A DNA stretch of 64,000 nucleotides from Dendrolimus kikuchii (GCA_019925095.2 CM034394.1:24724272-24788271); one strand, 5' to 3'; shown: positions 33,030-44,099, counted from the first letter of the stretch. Program-made: numbers and translations. Notes: generated from the letters alone by a model not told the origin.

Positions 33030-33530
33030 TTAGAGATATAGTTGACATATGGATTGACATTCAAAGATTTTGAATTTCATATATATATAAAGTTTAAGCA
33101 TATATTATATTATTGACAAGCCATTACCATTTTGGCGTCTTTCCGAACATAAAATATAAAATAAATCATTCAAGTTTCAACTACATAATTATAATTTCCA
33201 AAATCGGCAGTAGTATAACCACTTTTGATTTAATTATACTGCTTGCATATCTTTAAAAGGATATCCCGAATTAACCGTATGTGTTTTAAGCCGCATACAT
33301 ACCGAGCTAATTGCATAAAACAAAACTATATAAACTGCGAAAGCGTCGACACGCTTTTGTCGCGTGCACAATTGCGCGCCGTGTTGTAATTGCGAATGCA
33401 ATAAATCGCATGTTTAAGACATGAGTGTAGCGAAGGCGAAGCGATGTGTAGCATGGCAACAGAATACATTAGTTGGCCATGTCACAGTCTCTCTTTAGAG
33501 AGCGGCGGCACATTAGTAGCAATTTTGATA
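33030..33530. other. No gene seen
   Basis: AT-rich. A GC-richer patch at 33340-33450 (GCGTCGACACGCTTTTGTCGCG) contains small inverted repeats only. CTCTCTTTAGAGAGCGGCGG at 33490-33509 looks like a scrap of the SINE. Confidence 0.45.
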
Positions 33531-33536
33531 TTACCT

Positions 33537-33768
33537 TGCCAAGTGTTAGGGCATTTGCCCGACTGAATGGCTACCACCCCTGGTCTAGAGCATGCCGCCA
33601 TAACAACTTTGAGTTGTGTTCCGGCATTAGTGACCAGGTTCTAGACTTACTTAAGAGAGCAGCAGCGCATTTGTAGCACCTTTTGTGTTGCAAATGTCCA
33701 TAGGCGATGGTAACCGCTTTCCATCCAGTGGGCCGTCTGCCTGTCTGCTGAACTCATGCAATAAAAAA
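33537..33768 (+). mobile_element. LINE-tailed SINE, short form
   Basis: Begins TTGCCAAGTGTTAGGGC and ends ACTCATGCAATAAAAAATTA. Same fixed start as the other short copies. Confidence 0.85.
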
Positions 33769-33769
33769 T

Positions 33770-34085
33770 TAATACTAAGAATGATAGTCACCCAATTAAA
33801 GTCAGGGTAGTAAAAAGGGAATATATAAAAAAAACTTCGGTATTAGTATGGTACAATGTATACACGTTCAACCGCTGTTTGGTCCAGCGTGATATAATAA
33901 AAAATCTGGCAGATGCGGGGCAATCTACGCACTATGAAGGACATTGTAAGGATGAGGTACGTCCACTGTTGACGTCACTTGATTACAGTATCTTAAAAAA
34001 AATAATCTATAATAACACATATCAATAAACATTATAATGTTTACAACGTAATTTACAAACCAAAAAATTACAAAAAATAAACTAT
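33770..34085. other. No gene seen
   Basis: AT-rich; nothing recognised. Confidence 0.45.
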
Positions 34086-34089
34086 TAAC

Positions 34090-34262
34090 ATATGGTTAGC
34101 CATATTTCATTCTACCCATAGTCCCTCAGGACTATAATTAGAATATTGATCCTATGTCAAAGTCTTCTAGGAGTAAGGTGCCAAGAAGGCTGGCTACGTT
34201 TCGTTGGATCGCCATACAGATCCGTTGTCCGAGGTAGGCGCCAGCCCTTGGATCACCTCTGA
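34090..34262 (-). pseudogene. LINE C-terminal fragment (ETLGPWG family)
   Basis: The minus strand encodes AYLGQRICMAIQR.NVASLLGTL and ends near a stop followed by TAGTCCTGAGGGACTATGGG, the same 3' sequence that follows the tail at 62.2 kb. Upstream part missing. Confidence 0.7.
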
Positions 34263-34425
34263 AGAGTAAATGAGTCATTTACGTAAAAGACACATCTAAA
34301 ACTACTACTTAACGGATATCATTTAGAGCATATTTTTATAAAGTAGCTGCTATCAAGATTTTTTTAATTTGTCCGACATTGGAGTCTCATTAATATCTCC
34401 TCCCCACCTACTGACATAGATTTTT

Positions 34426-34800
34426 TTTAGCTGGAGTACAGCAGACAGGCAGACGCCCACCTGATGGAAAGCGGTTACCGTCGCCTATGAACGTTTGCAA
34501 CATCAGAGATGTCACCAACGCGCTGCCTGCCTCGAAGAAATTTAGGAGACCCTTTTTAAAGAACCCCATATTGTAGCGCCGTTGGGAAAACCACGACTGG
34601 GAACTCATTCCAAATCTCCACGGTGCGCAACAGAAACGTTCTAGAGAACCGTTGCGTACAAGAGCGAAGCGGCTCTAGGAAGCGAGGATGAACGCCCAGC
34701 CGATGGCGTGCGGTGCGGTGGTAAAAGGAAGACGAATGCACTCATCTGAACAGTTCCTCGGAACACTCCCCATTGTACAGATGCAAATACATCGTAGAGA
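34426..34800 (-). mobile_element. CR1-group LINE, 5'-truncated second copy
   Basis: Minus strand matches the last ~120 codons and tail of the intact LINE: FYHRTARHRLGVHPRFLEPL, RFSRTFLLRTVEIWNEFPV, then a frame change, and GTTGCAAACGTTCATAGGCG, GACGGTAACCGCTTTCC. Ends in an A-rich tail. Different enough to be a separate subfamily. Confidence 0.85.
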
Positions 34801-35535
34801 TATAAATTTATTAAAGAACATCGTCGTTACTTGACATATTTGAACTACGCCTCTCTGTTAAATTTTATTCATATAAAGCCAGTAGTTTATGAGAACTATG
34901 ACTGTGACATACATAGGCACACAGACGAACATGATAAAAATATAGCTAATATGCCTTAAAAATATAGCGATATCATCGCAACTGCACTACAACAGATGCA
35001 TATAATTTCTCAACGTCTGAAAGCTGACCACACATGGTCCCAGTGGGCGGATAACAGCATTTATTTGTGATTTCTTTAATGCACTCAGATTATGGCGCGT
35101 TTACATAACACGTGGGAGGTTTTTTTTAATCGAAAAGAATGATCACTTGACCCCAATAAGTTGATGATTTTTGAATGAGTACTTTTGTTTTGACATTAGG
35201 TCAAGGGTACTTGAAGACAGATGGTCAGCTCACGTCAATTGGGTTAGTATGATGAAGTGCGTTGAAACATATTGAATTATTATAGGTTGGATATGGATGA
35301 TTAAAAACAAGTCTCCTTATACGCGAAGGGCTTTAAATCAATGGTGTTATAAATTTCGGTTTTTTGCAAATTTAATAATCTGGAATAATGTAAATAAAGA
35401 CATTGTAGTTAACTAATACACCCGTCTTTGATTTAAGTTATATATAATTACAATAATCTAAGTGACCAGGAGGCCTAAAGGAGCCGCTTTCGCAGACTCG
35501 CATTATGAAATTTATGCTATGTCTTATAACTACCA
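34801..35535. other. No gene seen
   Basis: AT-rich; nothing recognised. Confidence 0.45.
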
Positions 35536-35742
35536 GGGGCCCAATTCTGCTATTACTATCTCGTCAAAATCGCCGGACACTCTCGTATCAATCGTAAGTT
35601 TGCTGATTTCGGTATTTTGTTAATTCCAATGACGTGCCCGTGGTATGCCACTCTATCTTTAGGTATAATTAACTAGCGGCCCGCCCCGGCTTCGCACAGG
35701 TATTTAATAAGAATTTCAAAATTAAAAATTATAATTAAAATA

Positions 35743-35937
35743 CACATACAGTCATACATAACTTCACGCCAGTTCCCTTGCGGGGTAGGCACGAACAACA
35801 GAGTGCCATTTAGGCTTATTCTTACACACCTCACTTGCCTCTTTGACATTCATAACTCTTGTCATGCAAGCTCGTCTGTTCTTAAGGCTCCTGACATCAC
35901 CTTCTGCTAGTACACGATCAATTTGATCATGGAATAA
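35743..35937 (-). mobile_element. RTE 3' fragment inside Helitron
   Basis: Minus-strand RTE from FHDQIDRVLAEGD to the stop YPARELA; the reverse tail is short (ACATACAGTCATACATAA). Confidence 0.85.
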
Positions 35938-35947
35938 TATACATATG

Positions 35948-36352
35948 TCACCCGGGGATAGTGTAAGGTACACTACAGTCGACAGTCAGGGGCCCTCCAG
36001 CATCTAAGGAGCGGAGGAGTTATCCCCCTGTTGACGAAGTGAATCTGCACTGCTTCCCGGGGCATTCTCAAGCACAGATGCGTTAGGATCAGCGTGGGCG
36101 TAACTACGTTCTAAGTCTCACGCTCTTCCTGCTATAAGCGCGGGGCACATGGGAGGAGGGTGGTTTTAGTAGAGTATTGGCCCATAGGTGAGCTCTCCAC
36201 ATAGAAGGAGGTACCTTGCTGAGTCTCCACACATGCCGCCGATTGATTTTCGTGGCTGCCCTACCTTCAGTGACTTACCTCTTATCGCTTCGGTCTAATC
36301 CCTATCAAAGGACTCGGTAGTGTGCGAAATGTATTTCCCTCGCCTCAAAAAA
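35948..36352 (+). repeat. Poly-A-tailed repeat, copy 2, inside Helitron
   Basis: Same family as 9476-9985: GTTGACGAAGTGAATCTGCA, GGCGTAACTACGTTCTAAGT, GCGGGGCACATGGGAGGAGG, then CCTCGCCTCAAAAAAAAAAA. Confidence 0.7.
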
Positions 36353-36639
36353 AAAAAAGCTTGCCAATAGCGAAATAATTTTTCAAATCGGTTCAGTAGT
36401 TTCGGAGCTTATTCAATGCAAACAAACAAATCCTACCTCTTTATAATATTAGTATAGATTTTTGGTAGCTTTTCAATATTAATTTCAGTTAACGCCATTT
36501 CTGCTAATAGTAATAGCAATTTTTTTCTACTATTATTCTATTGTGACGATATTAATACGATATAGTGGATTTAGTAGAATACGAATTGTTGACACTATCG
36601 TAATGGAGTCATATTTTGAAATAATAGAATTGGGCTTCA

Positions 36640-37460
36640 GTACTAGACACGTGTCAATACTTCGAAGTTTAAACTGGAAACGTATTGGAATAGAGAATTT
36701 TTTTAAATGTATTTACTGCCACATTGCTTTGGCTCTAAAACCTGATTTATATTTTGTACAGTTTGGCCTGCTCTTGCTTGTAGTGTTGGATGCTGGCAGT
36801 TGTTGGTGGAGTGCTGGTGCTTTATTGTAGTAGGGTGAAGAAAATACACCTCGTTGCTTTCAGGGATTTATTCTCGTAGTAGTTTGCCTTGGATGCTGAT
36901 CCCTGGTTGCAACTCAATAGCGACTCGATTGCAACTCAATCACAAAGTATTTTTGAGCATTATTTATGTATATGTTCTAATATTGGAAGTAGTCTAAAGT
37001 AGGCCGCAGCGTCAGCAAAACGCTGCACGTTGAACCGTACACATTTTCATTAGTTAAGTATTAGTTACCTAACTGCGAAACTGACGAGTTAAATCTTTAA
37101 CATCGTTTTAAAACCAATTTTCTAATTAAGTAATAAGTCGTCGATTAAGTAGATATCTGTCGAAACGATTACAAGGACTTATTCGCAAGTTAACTAAGTA
37201 CTAAACTAACGCAAATATAAATCAAGTTCAGGACCAACAAACAAATTTATTTCCATATTCATTTATAAATGTTAGTAAACACATTTGGAAGATCTGGAAA
37301 TAATAGTATCTGGAAAGAAAACACTAGGTGTACAAGGTTTATTATACATGTTAGTTACATGACTCATTGTCCCCTTGTCTTGTTTACGGACCACGTTGTC
37401 TGTTTAAGAAATTACTTATATCTGCAAGGATACAAGCAAATAGAATACGAGTTCACCGAA
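36640..37460. other. No gene seen
   Basis: AT-rich. 37060-37215 has TTAACTAAGT-type words shared with the MITE family at 37.76 kb but no clear ends. The frame 37269-37520 runs into the SINE below. Confidence 0.45.
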
Positions 37461-37464
37461 TATA

Positions 37465-37705
37465 ACGAAGATATAGCGCACTTGCATCCTAAACTCAAGG
37501 GGCGCGGGTTGCAATCCTGATTGGAAAACATGCATCACTTAAACAGTTTCCTGACCGAATGTGCATAATGTTACTACAGTTACTACGTACTGACGGTGAA
37601 GGAAAACATCGTGATAAACCTGCGCACATCGAGATATGCAACGTGTCAACCTCGCCAAGCCATCTTGCTACCTTAGTTACCTGTCTCTGACACTGAAAAC
37701 AAATC
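37465..37705 (+). mobile_element. tRNA-derived SINE
   Basis: Decayed box A region (ATAGCGCACTTGCATCCT) and box B (GGGTTGCAATCCTG), followed by ACTGACGGTGAAGGAAAACA and TCGTGATAAACCTGCGCACA, a body I associate with lepidopteran SINEs. Noncoding. Confidence 0.6.
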
Positions 37706-37761
37706 GCAAGATCATGGATTATGCATAAAAAATGGTTAATTAATGTTCTAAACATTAAGGG

Positions 37762-38033
37762 CCTTACTTATAATCGTTTCTTAAATTTGAAGAAACTGCT
37801 CAGCAACTGATTAATGAAAATTTTACCCATAAACTCCTCTTTAGTCGAATATTTTGGTTACGACCTTCGTTAATCGTTCAAATTTCGTTTATCTGTGTTC
37901 TTAACTAAACAACAGGTAATACACGTTTATAAGTGAAAAAATAGATATTCATTAATTAGGGACTGATTCTGATTCTCTTACTTAAGAGATGGCTAATCGT
38001 TTCTTAGCGAGATTATTATAAGTAAGGTTGTAG
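37762..38033. mobile_element. MITE (CCTTACTTATAA family)
   Basis: GCCTTACTTATAATCGTTTC at the left and the inverse of CCTTACTTATAATAATCTCG at the right. The interior (AACAACAGGTAATACACGTT, TATAAGTGA, AAGAGATGGCTAATCG) is shared with the longer relative at 54.0-54.9 kb. Confidence 0.65.
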
Positions 38034-39255
38034 TTAACTAAGCAACTGACTAGGACTTAAACATTATTTAAACATTTCTTATTCATAAACAAAAATTTTA
38101 CATTGCTTAACTAAATACCACTTAACTTTTTTACCCTAGCAACTTTTCGGTAGAATATAGGCGGTACAAGCAATCTTCTTATCAAAAATCAAAATTAAAA
38201 AAAATAATCTGTCTTTATCTTCTGACGCACTACGTTCCCAACACTTAAAAGAGTGTTATTTATAATTGAAGCTAGGTTGACGATCATTGCGATTTCATTT
38301 GCATGTTGTTGTAAATATTAAATCATAGGATCCAACCTATATTTATAAACGTTAGTACTAGAGCGCCGGAATTTGTATATATCTAATAAATCTTGCTCAA
38401 TAACGTGTAGATCGTCACCGAAAACTAAAGATTCTATTTCTGAAGTGATAACTTCTTATGGGAGGGTAAACGGCTTCGTTACGTAACGCGTTACGACGCC
38501 AGTCTGTCTGGCTTCCCTTTCTCTCACGCATACGGCAGCGGTAGGCAGGCTCGTCCTCTCTCACTCTAACCCACAGCGCTAGCCGTATTTCGGTAATAAG
38601 ATTAAATAATGATACTAATAATGTACATACATAAAATTCTAATGTACATATTCAAGAATTATAACTAAGAATAAAATATATTTTATAATCAATAAAAGAT
38701 TTTATTTATAAATAACCTTTCCTTACATTATCATATTAATATACATAAAATTTAAATAATAACCTAAGCTTTTCTCAAGTTAAAAAATTTCAATATTAAA
38801 TAGTACAACTTGATTAGTTTAAGTTATCACTTATATCGGGCGTCTCGAGACGCACACATTTTTTTTTGTCTCGAATCTTCACAAAATCAAACACCAGCTG
38901 CTAAAAGCAACAATGGTTTTGTCCGCCATTTTGTTACTTAAGAAAGTTAAACAGCGGAGTGAGGATATTTAATCTGACAGCTAGTTTAAACAGCTTATTA
39001 AGTCTAAATAGTGTTTACGAATACAATTTTCTTTAGATAACTGTTTAAAGTATTACTTAAAAATTAAGCAACGTTTATGAATAACGCTGTTTAGAGTCTA
39101 TTCAATGCAAACACTCATGTCTTGCACAAAGGCTTGTCTCGGCTGATGCACTTATTTTATGCGTGTGCACGTCACGCGCGGAATGTGGCCACACTGTAGT
39201 GCAAACAAGAGATAAAAGCACATTATTATAGTGTTTATAACAAAACTGTATTACA
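38034..39255. other. No gene seen
   Basis: AT-rich with a GC-richer island at 38470-38600 (CGTTACGTAACGCGTTACG, two overlapping palindromes). No coding region or assigned family. Confidence 0.45.
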
Positions 39256-39257
39256 AG

Positions 39258-39466
39258 GAAATTGTATTCTTTTATCCGTGCAGGAACGGAGAAAGAATAC
39301 AATTTCCTGCGGCCGGGCGGCCTGTCGTAAGAGGCGACTTAACAATCCACAGCCAGGTGGTAGGGCATTTGCCTGACTGGATGGCTACCACCCCTGGTGT
39401 AAAGTATGTCGCCACAACAACCTCGAGTTGTGTTCCGGCATTAATGACCAGGTTCCAGTTTCCCTT
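39258..39466 (+). mobile_element. LINE-tailed SINE, 5' half, with inverted head
   Basis: Plus-strand copy from CCGTGCAGGAACGGAGAAAG to GGTTCCAGTTTCCCTTA; the LINE tail is missing. Just upstream, GGAAATTGTATTCTTT is an inverted copy of AAAGAATACAATTTCC from the head, giving a short hairpin around the 5' end. Confidence 0.8.
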
Positions 39467-39656
39467 ATAAATATAATATAAGTTATAGTTTAGATTGACG
39501 TGCACTCAAATATTTGTATGACCATGTGTAGGTCAAATACAGTGAGAACATTTAACTTTGTTACCATCCTATTTATAACTATTACCTGTATTTTTACAAA
39601 TAAAGATTCATTAATTCATTCATTCATTCATTCAAAAAATAATAGTAATGATAATA

Positions 39657-40283
39657 ACCGCCCACCCGCAGGGGGGCTTTGTGGCGAAGCCTTAGGTGAG
39701 TAGCGACACCTCGTACCTGACTCCGGGGGCCAAGGCAAAGCCCCCGCCTCCGTGCTTGCCTTAGCTGGCCGGCACGGAGTGGAGATCGCTAGAGCTAAGA
39801 CTCAAGCTCCAGGGGTGGAAGTGGTAAATGGCCTAACGTCGGAAGTAGCTTCGGTGAACCTGCAGCCCACCTCTCTACACCCCTTAGCCACTCACACCCA
39901 TGTTGTCCCTGTCTTTATGGCACTTTTTGGGGCCCATGCAGGGAGTGGCGAGTCACCGTCTGCCCATTTTTCCATGTTCTCCGAACATTGCGGCGGGCAG
40001 ACGCCATAGTCCCCATATTCCCAGACCTCTAGTACCACTAGCAGTTCACCCCAATAGCCCGGTACTTTTGTCCTCATTTCCACAATAGTCCTACACTGGC
40101 CGGGGCTGGTCCTTGGGTGCATTACTATATGGTATAGACAGGGATAATCGCCGGTCAGTGTCACGCCACATTTACATCAAATTTGTCAAAGGGCCTCTAC
40201 GTGTTGGCCTCCCCATGGCCCCACGCAAGCCCTCCAAAAGTCCGGGCCATTTTTATGGCCCGTGGTCTACAAAGACATACATT
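39657..40283 (+). mobile_element. Unclassified structured element, copy 1
   Basis: 627 bases between ATGATAATAA duplications (39647-39656 and 40284-40293). GC-rich start with hairpins (GGCTTTGTGGCGAAGCC; GGGGGCCAAGGCAAAGCCCCC) and a hairpin near the right end (GGGCCATTTTTATGGCCC), then AAAGACATACAT. No terminal inverted repeats and no frame conserved in both copies. Matches 48977-49598 in opposite orientation. Behaves like a SINE or other retroposon, but I cannot name it. Confidence 0.8.
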
Positions 40284-40340
40284 ATGATAATAATAACATT
40301 CATAAGTCAAGGAAGGTATTTATTTACAATTGAGGAATTC

Positions 40341-40505
40341 ATACATACATACATACATACATACATAACTTCACGCCAGTTCCCTTGCGGGGTAGACACG
40401 AACAACAGAGCGCCATTTAGGCTTATTCTTACACACCTCACTTGCTTCTTTGACATTCATAACTCTTGTCATGCACGCTCGTCTGTTCTTAAGGCTCCTG
40501 ACATC
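40341..40505 (-). mobile_element. RTE 3' fragment with long target duplication
   Basis: Minus-strand RTE copy of 165 bases, from the LRSLKNRRAC codons to the stop, with six CATA units at the left. Its flanks are the 139-bp duplication described separately. Confidence 0.85.
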
Positions 40506-40649
40506 AACTTTGTTACCATCCTATTTATAACTATTACCTGTATTTTTACATATAAAGATTCATTCATTCATTCAAAAAATAATAGTAATAATAATAATAA
40601 CATTCATAAGTCAAGGAAGGTATTTATTTACAATCGAGGAATTCGTCCA

Positions 40650-41370
40650 CCAAGTAAAACATTCTATTTGGGAGCCATTCTTTTAACTGAATTTTAAATT
40701 TATTTATCCTAAACTCTTTTATGTGGATAGGAATTTTATTTTATTTTAAGAGCTGATGTTTCTTTAATCTAAATATTACACTTGCAACTTTTATGCAATT
40801 AAACTTGTCGTTTAATAAACATCAACACGAACAATACGTTGGCCTTTTAAATTAATTTACAGTTTCAAGACCTTCACAATAAACCATAAGAACAACAAAT
40901 TCACTAAAAACCTACACAAAACGAGTGGACTTAATTTAAACTTTATAGCTTTGTCCAATGAGAGGAGTGAATGTAATAAACCTTCTTGAATTTACTCGGT
41001 AGTTTTTCGTCCGATTCTTTCAACAAAGACAGCGGCGGCGCACCGTGGCCCGTTTCGCCTCCCTCATTTCACGGCTATTAGTTAAACTTGTTACGTACGC
41101 GGGCTTCTCCATTAAAATGCAAATTGTAACACCCCCGAAAATGTTTATATAATATATATTTTTCATTTATTTTATATACGGTAGCTAAACACGAGAAAAA
41201 AATTCTCGACTGCTCTATAGTGATGGCTTACTTTTTACTGCGAACATGGCGAACAGGCAGCCCACCTAACGAAATATGGTTAACTTTAAGATAGCATAGG
41301 AAGAATAGAATAAAGTAAGGCATACTAAAGTACTAGACCAGAAACGACTCCACTCTGAGTGAATCTTGAG
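40650..41370. other. No gene seen
   Basis: AT-rich; a GC-richer tract at 41025-41070 (GACAGCGGCGGCGCACCGTGG). Nothing recognised. Confidence 0.45.
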
Positions 41371-41375
41371 GTGGA

Positions 41376-41990
41376 TATGGTGTTACAGCAATAGATAAGG
41401 TGAGAAATGAGTACATAAGAGGATCCCTAAAATTTGCACCCGTGACTGAAAAATTGAGACAAAAAGGACTAAGATAGTATGGGCATATAGGGGCATGAAA
41501 GTCACCTGACAAAAAAAAGGTACACAGGACAATTGACGGGTACAAATGTAAAGATAGATATATCCGTGCAGGAACGGAGAAAGAATACAATTTCCTGTGG
41601 CCGGGCGGCCTGTCGTAAGAGGCGGCTTAACAACCCACAGCCAGGTGGTAGGGCACTTGCCCGACTGGATGGCTACCACCCCTGGTCTAAAGTATGCCGC
41701 CATAACAACCTTGAGTTGTGTTCCGGCATTAGTGACCAGGTTCCAGTCCCCTTTAAGAGAGTAGCAGCGCATTTGTAGCACCTTTGGTGTTGCAAATGGC
41801 CATAGGCGATGGTAACCGCTTTTCATCAAGTGGGCCGTCTGCCTGTCTGCTGATCTCCTGCAATAAAAAAAAAACAAAATAAGATAGACCAAAAAAGAAG
41901 TGGATTGATTGAATGAAGGATGACAGGATAATTTGTGGTATGACACCGGAGCCTCTGCGTTGTTGTGAGGTCAACCACAAAGGCCGTTAA
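41376..41990 (+). pseudogene. Third RTE-like family, C-terminal fragment, split by SINE
   Basis: Plus-strand pieces read KVRNEYIRGSLKFAPVTEKL, RQKGLR then YGHI (41397-41500) and, after the SINE, RPKKKWID.MKDDRIICGMTP (41884-41945). This is the usual order of the RTE C-terminus (R(I/V)RNEYIRGSL, WYGHV, RPKxRWxDxxKDDM). Several stops; old copy. Confidence 0.75.
41563..41874 (+). mobile_element. LINE-tailed SINE, long form, complete
   Basis: Complete plus-strand copy, from TCCGTGCAGGAACGGAGAAA to CTGCAATAAAAAAAAAAC. AAGATAGA is found on both sides (about 41551 and 41880), the target duplication in the RTE-like fragment. A good reference copy for the family. Confidence 0.92.
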
Positions 41991-41999
41991 AAGCAAGGG

Positions 42000-43245
42000 A
42001 ATGATGTGATAAAGAGTATGGGTTAAGAGAGATAGAATAAAGGGGATGGAGTTGAGAGATCAGACAAGAAGAATGAGATATGGCAGTGGAATAGGGAAGA
42101 TAGAATAAGAGAAGGGGAAAGTGGGCCATCGAAACCACTCATCGAACGAAACACGATTAGCATAGACGACTGTTTCACGCCGATATTCTGTGAGAGCTTA
42201 GTATCACTCCGTTTGAGCCTTCCCTAAGAGCTGTTATCAAAATAATGGTTCCAGTATGACTCTACTACGTCATAATGTCAAGTCAACTCATATCCAATCA
42301 AAGTAATTTATTTTGTGTATACAAGTTAGAATATAATGTCCATAATGATAACAATTTAAGTATCACTGTGTTCTGCCACATATAATGCTTACAATATAAT
42401 TGAATTAAAAACTACTAATGTCTAAATACGAAATAATATTGGTACAATTTAAAATAGGGATGCGAATGATGGTGGAACCATCTAGTTAGTTTAAGAACTT
42501 TTAGAAAAAGCTAGAAAATTCTAGAAGAAAAAGACAAGGAGGGATATATTTTAGAAAGGGATAGATGTATAAACGAAAGTTCTCGATTAGAAGGTTCGGG
42601 AAGGAAAAGACAGAGATAGATAGATGTTTAGAAAGGGAGAGATAGTAAATAAAAGAATAACGAAATTATGTGTTCCAGAAAATTCTTCCAGCCCAGTTTT
42701 AGAGTTGAGTTCAGTTCAAGACAGTGAAGCGACAAGTGGGATACGGAAGAGTTGGAAGAGAAGTTTAAGAGTGACGAGTTAAGTGGTGAATTTAGTAGGC
42801 GTTACTTAAAAGAACTAGAGTTTCCTTCCAATCCCATGTGCGTACCCCCGCTCGCACGTAACGATAGTTATGATTACAATAATTATGATTTCTCATGTCA
42901 CAAAATCATCATTTTATGATAACTCTTTTACAGTGTAGTAATCTGCACCACTTACATCACCAGATTAAGTTAAATTATTCCTTATGTTAGGTTGCCTGGA
43001 AGAGATTGCTTTAAGCGATAAGGCCGCCTATTGCTTCTACCATGACAATATTGTAATCGTGCATTTTTATAATTGTATGTTTGGTGAGCAATAAAGTGTT
43101 GTCTTATTTTATCTTATCAAAATAGAGTCCTGAGTCAAATTATTTGGGTCAGTAAGATACTCATGTATTGTGTAATATGCTTTCTTTATTAATAATTCTC
43201 GTAATTTTATTTTCTGTCTTTGGTATGCTTATGGTATTTTTTTAT
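42000..43245. other. No gene seen
   Basis: Purine-rich at 42000-42130 and 42480-42800 (GAAAAAGACAAGGAGGG, GGAGAGATAGTAAATAAAAG) on the plus strand, possibly a continuation of the RTE-like 3' region. No convincing frame. Confidence 0.45.
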
Positions 43246-43251
43246 ATTTGT

Positions 43252-43831
43252 ACATACATACACACACACACATACATAACTTCACGCCAGTTCCCCTGCG
43301 GGGTAGGCACGAACAACAGAGCGCCATTTAGGCCTATTCTTACACACCTCACTTGCCTCTTTGACATTCATAACTCTTGTCATGCAAGCTCGTCTGTTCT
43401 TAAGGCTCCTGACATCACCTTCTGCTAGTACACGATCAATTTGATCATGGAAGGTGTGTCGTGGCCTTCCACGACTTCTGCATCCATCCACTTTTGCATT
43501 GTATATCTGTTTAGTCATTCTTTCATCATGCATTCTTTCCACATGCCCGAACCACTGGAGCATTCCTTTCCTTACCTTCACCCCGACACTCTCTTTCAGA
43601 CCAACTCTCTTTCTTACTTCGGTATTACGAACGCGGTCCGCGAGCGTCACTCCGCAGATTTTGCGCAGTGCTCGCATCTCGACCGCGTTTACTCTACTTT
43701 CATACTCTCTCTTCCATACCCAACTCTCGCATCCATACGTGAGCGTAGGTACCAGCACCGCGTTGTGTATGGCGAGCTGGGCCTTCTGGCTGAGGTTCTT
43801 AGCGCCTAGAAGTTTACCTAACGCTTCATTT
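43252..43831 (-). mobile_element. RTE 3' fragment, 580 bp, with target duplication
   Basis: Minus-strand frame 43282-43758 is uninterrupted from LVPTLTYGCESWVWKREYES through MLQWFGHVERM to YPAGELA; the element reaches back to LGKLLGAKNLSQ. TTTTATATTTGT flanks both ends. The reverse tail is CATA with an ACAC expansion. Confidence 0.92.
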
Positions 43832-43855
43832 TATATTTGTGATAGATAATAATAC

Positions 43856-43945
43856 GGCCTCTGCGGTTGAGTAGGTTTGACAATTGCCGTCCCAGCTCAT
43901 TGGAATGTACATGCTCCAGGTTTGATTCCTGATATGGTGAATTTT
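43856..43945 (+). repeat. tRNA-derived SINE head
   Basis: CGGCCTCTGCGGTTGAGTAGG (box A region) and CCAGGTTTGATTCCTGATAT (box B region) at tRNA-like spacing. Similar to 15.48 and 51.50 kb. Not a functional tRNA. Confidence 0.6.
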
Positions 43946-44099
43946 GTAAACATACTTTCTTTTTTTTTAAATTTATTGTCTAATATTCTTACATTCATAT
44001 ACACTAAAACACATTCAACTGCTGAACAGAAACCTCCTGGGTTTATTCGTGCCACAGAGGGTCTTGTAGATTACATTAGGTTATGATACTAAAAAAAAA

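Larger units (their letters stand above)
35673..36458 (-). mobile_element. Helitron, 786 bp, carrying other repeats
   Basis: Read on the minus strand it begins TCTATACTAATATTATAAAG (36458) and ends GGGGCGGGCCGCTAG (35673), between A (35672) and T (36459). Contains GCGAAGCCGGGGCGGGCC before CTAG. Holds an RTE fragment (35743-35937) and a poly-A repeat copy (35948-36352), so its own sequence is short. Confidence 0.85.
35538..36639. mobile_element. MITE (GCCCAATTC family), interrupted by Helitron
   Basis: GGGCCCAATTCTGCTATTAC at the left and TAATAGAATTGGGC at the right form terminal inverted repeats. About 315 bases of MITE are split by the Helitron at 35673-36458. Its left and right halves match those of the copy at 25.55-26.06 kb. 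The frame at 36543-36830 starts inside the right half and is not treated as a gene. Confidence 0.8.
39553..40644. repeat. 139-bp duplication flanking an RTE insertion
   Basis: The right copy, 40506-40644 (AACTTTGTTACC ... GAGGAATTC), is repeated at the left as two pieces, 39553-39656 and about 40284-40340, split by the 0.63-kb element. Between left and right copies lies only the RTE fragment 40341-40505. Both edges match exactly the RTE borders. Confidence 0.8.

Noticed and set aside
36543..36830. 95-codon plus frame with a hydrophobic C-terminus
   Set aside because: Begins inside the right half of a MITE and has no family signature.
38470..38500. CGTTACGTAACGCGTTACG palindromes as a regulatory site
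   Set aside because: A single overlapping palindrome with no nearby gene; more likely a transposon end whose partner I could not find.
43441..43849. Antisense frames of 120-190 codons over RTE copies (also 12113-12595 and 62824-63418)
   Set aside because: They recur wherever the RTE C-terminus lies and are mirror frames of it; the sense frame has the RT-class motifs.
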